From CAJQND01 sp051010055 (GTDB taxonomy: Bacteria > Pseudomonadota > Alphaproteobacteria > Rhizobiales > CAJQND01), in the NCBI GenBank assembly GCA_051010055.1, contig JBPCVY010000224.1:1-5412 (forward strand): a stretch of DNA of 5,412 nt, written 5' to 3'. Below the pieces are notes generated by a model. The model saw nothing but the letters and a program-made list of their open reading frames with translations, did not search any database and had not been told where the DNA came from. Below, in pieces: positions 5,108 through 5,412 of this stretch (the first letter of the stretch is position 1; each line of letters begins with the position of its first letter). The position numbers and the translations under genes are program-made.

Positions 5108-5412
5108 ATGCATTGGAACAAAAAAGATGGTGGCCTTGGCAACGCACCAATTTTTTCAACGATCGCGTGCAAATTCGGGTTGTTGCAAGGAGCCTCAGGG
5201 ACACGGTCGTCCCGGTTTTCAGCGCCGAAGCAAGCATAATTGACGAGTATAGCCGAAGGAAAATACTCACATTCCCACCATCACTAGGCTCGATTACGTT
5301 TGAATTTTGGGCAGGAGACAACAAGGGTAGCGCGCATGAGCCTAAATTCAGGATCCACAGTGACATCCCGAACCAGCCAACATACGAATGGTTTGCGATA
5401 GGCCGAGTCTTT
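5108..5412 (+). CDS. Start of an unknown gene, truncated by the window and possibly frameshifted
   Basis: AAGGAG at 5094-5099, eight bases before ATG 5108, gives MHWNKKDGGLGNAPIF, but this frame soon ends at TAA (5237-5239). From about 5158 another frame, one base back, is open to the window edge for 85 codons with normal composition: NDRVQIRVVARSLRDTVV, later TFPPSLGSITFEFWAGDN and EWFAIGRVF. The two join cleanly at the six-T run 5151-5156 if one T is added or the ribosome slips by -1, giving NAPIFFNDRV. An alternative is a TTG start at 5113, in the long frame, but it is 13 bases from the ribosome site and gives an odd WWPWQR start. The product looks rich in beta strands, with no signal peptide in either version and no family I recognise. 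It is divergent from the 569-residue gene. Confidence 0.5.

Noticed and set aside
5070..5366. 98-codon minus-strand reading frame upstream of the 569-residue gene
   Set aside because: It is antisense to a better coding-like plus-strand frame and has no convincing ribosome site.

Overview
The window looks like a chromosomal stretch of an alphaproteobacterium, probably Hyphomicrobiales-like. This is inferred from the L,D-transpeptidase type, an FNR/FixK-type box in front of a CBS-BON gene, and dispersed intergenic palindromes resembling the CTCATCC(C/T)GAG...TCTCGAAC mosaic repeats common in that group. No lineage marker gene is present, so species or genus cannot be given.

Layout, left to right. 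(1) 1-554, plus strand: the 3' part of an exported L,D-transpeptidase (YkuD fold) with a very basic C-terminal tail, followed by a strong intrinsic terminator. (2) 754-1440, plus strand: a two-CBS-plus-BON protein with a perfect TTGAT-N4-ATCAA box upstream, suggesting control by oxygen limitation. (3) 1441-1633: a convergent intergenic region with an 84-bp palindromic repeat and a terminator for the opposing gene. (4) 1634-1933, minus strand: a small charged, probably coiled-coil orphan with an ideal Shine-Dalgarno sequence and a leader that can form two adjacent hairpins. (5) About 2036-2450: an AT-rich stretch, then a composite nested palindromic repeat. It holds a second, interrupted copy of the repeat in (3), with a 103-bp structured insert flanked by AAACAA on both sides. 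(6) 2453-3151, minus strand: a broken gene for an exported protein with two SecDF P1-head-like repeats. One continuous frame is cut by an in-frame TAG and an in-frame TGA. (7) 3329-5038, minus strand: a 569-residue exported all-helical repeat protein of unknown function, starting at TTG. (8) 5108-5412, plus strand: the beginning of a divergent unknown gene that needs a -1 shift at a T run, or a different start, to be read through.

The left half is GC-rich and ordinary core-type sequence (a sampled line of the CBS gene is about 58% GC). The right half from about 3150 is visibly lower (sampled lines 40-50%) and holds orphan genes with TTG starts, like an accessory segment. No RNA gene, CRISPR array, transposase or phage gene was seen. 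The genes do not form one pathway: two concern the envelope (transpeptidase, exported orphan), one is a predicted nucleotide-sensing stress or redox protein, and the rest are unknown. The most notable signals are the double-stop split gene, the empty-site/filled-site pair of palindromic repeats, and the FNR/FixK box.
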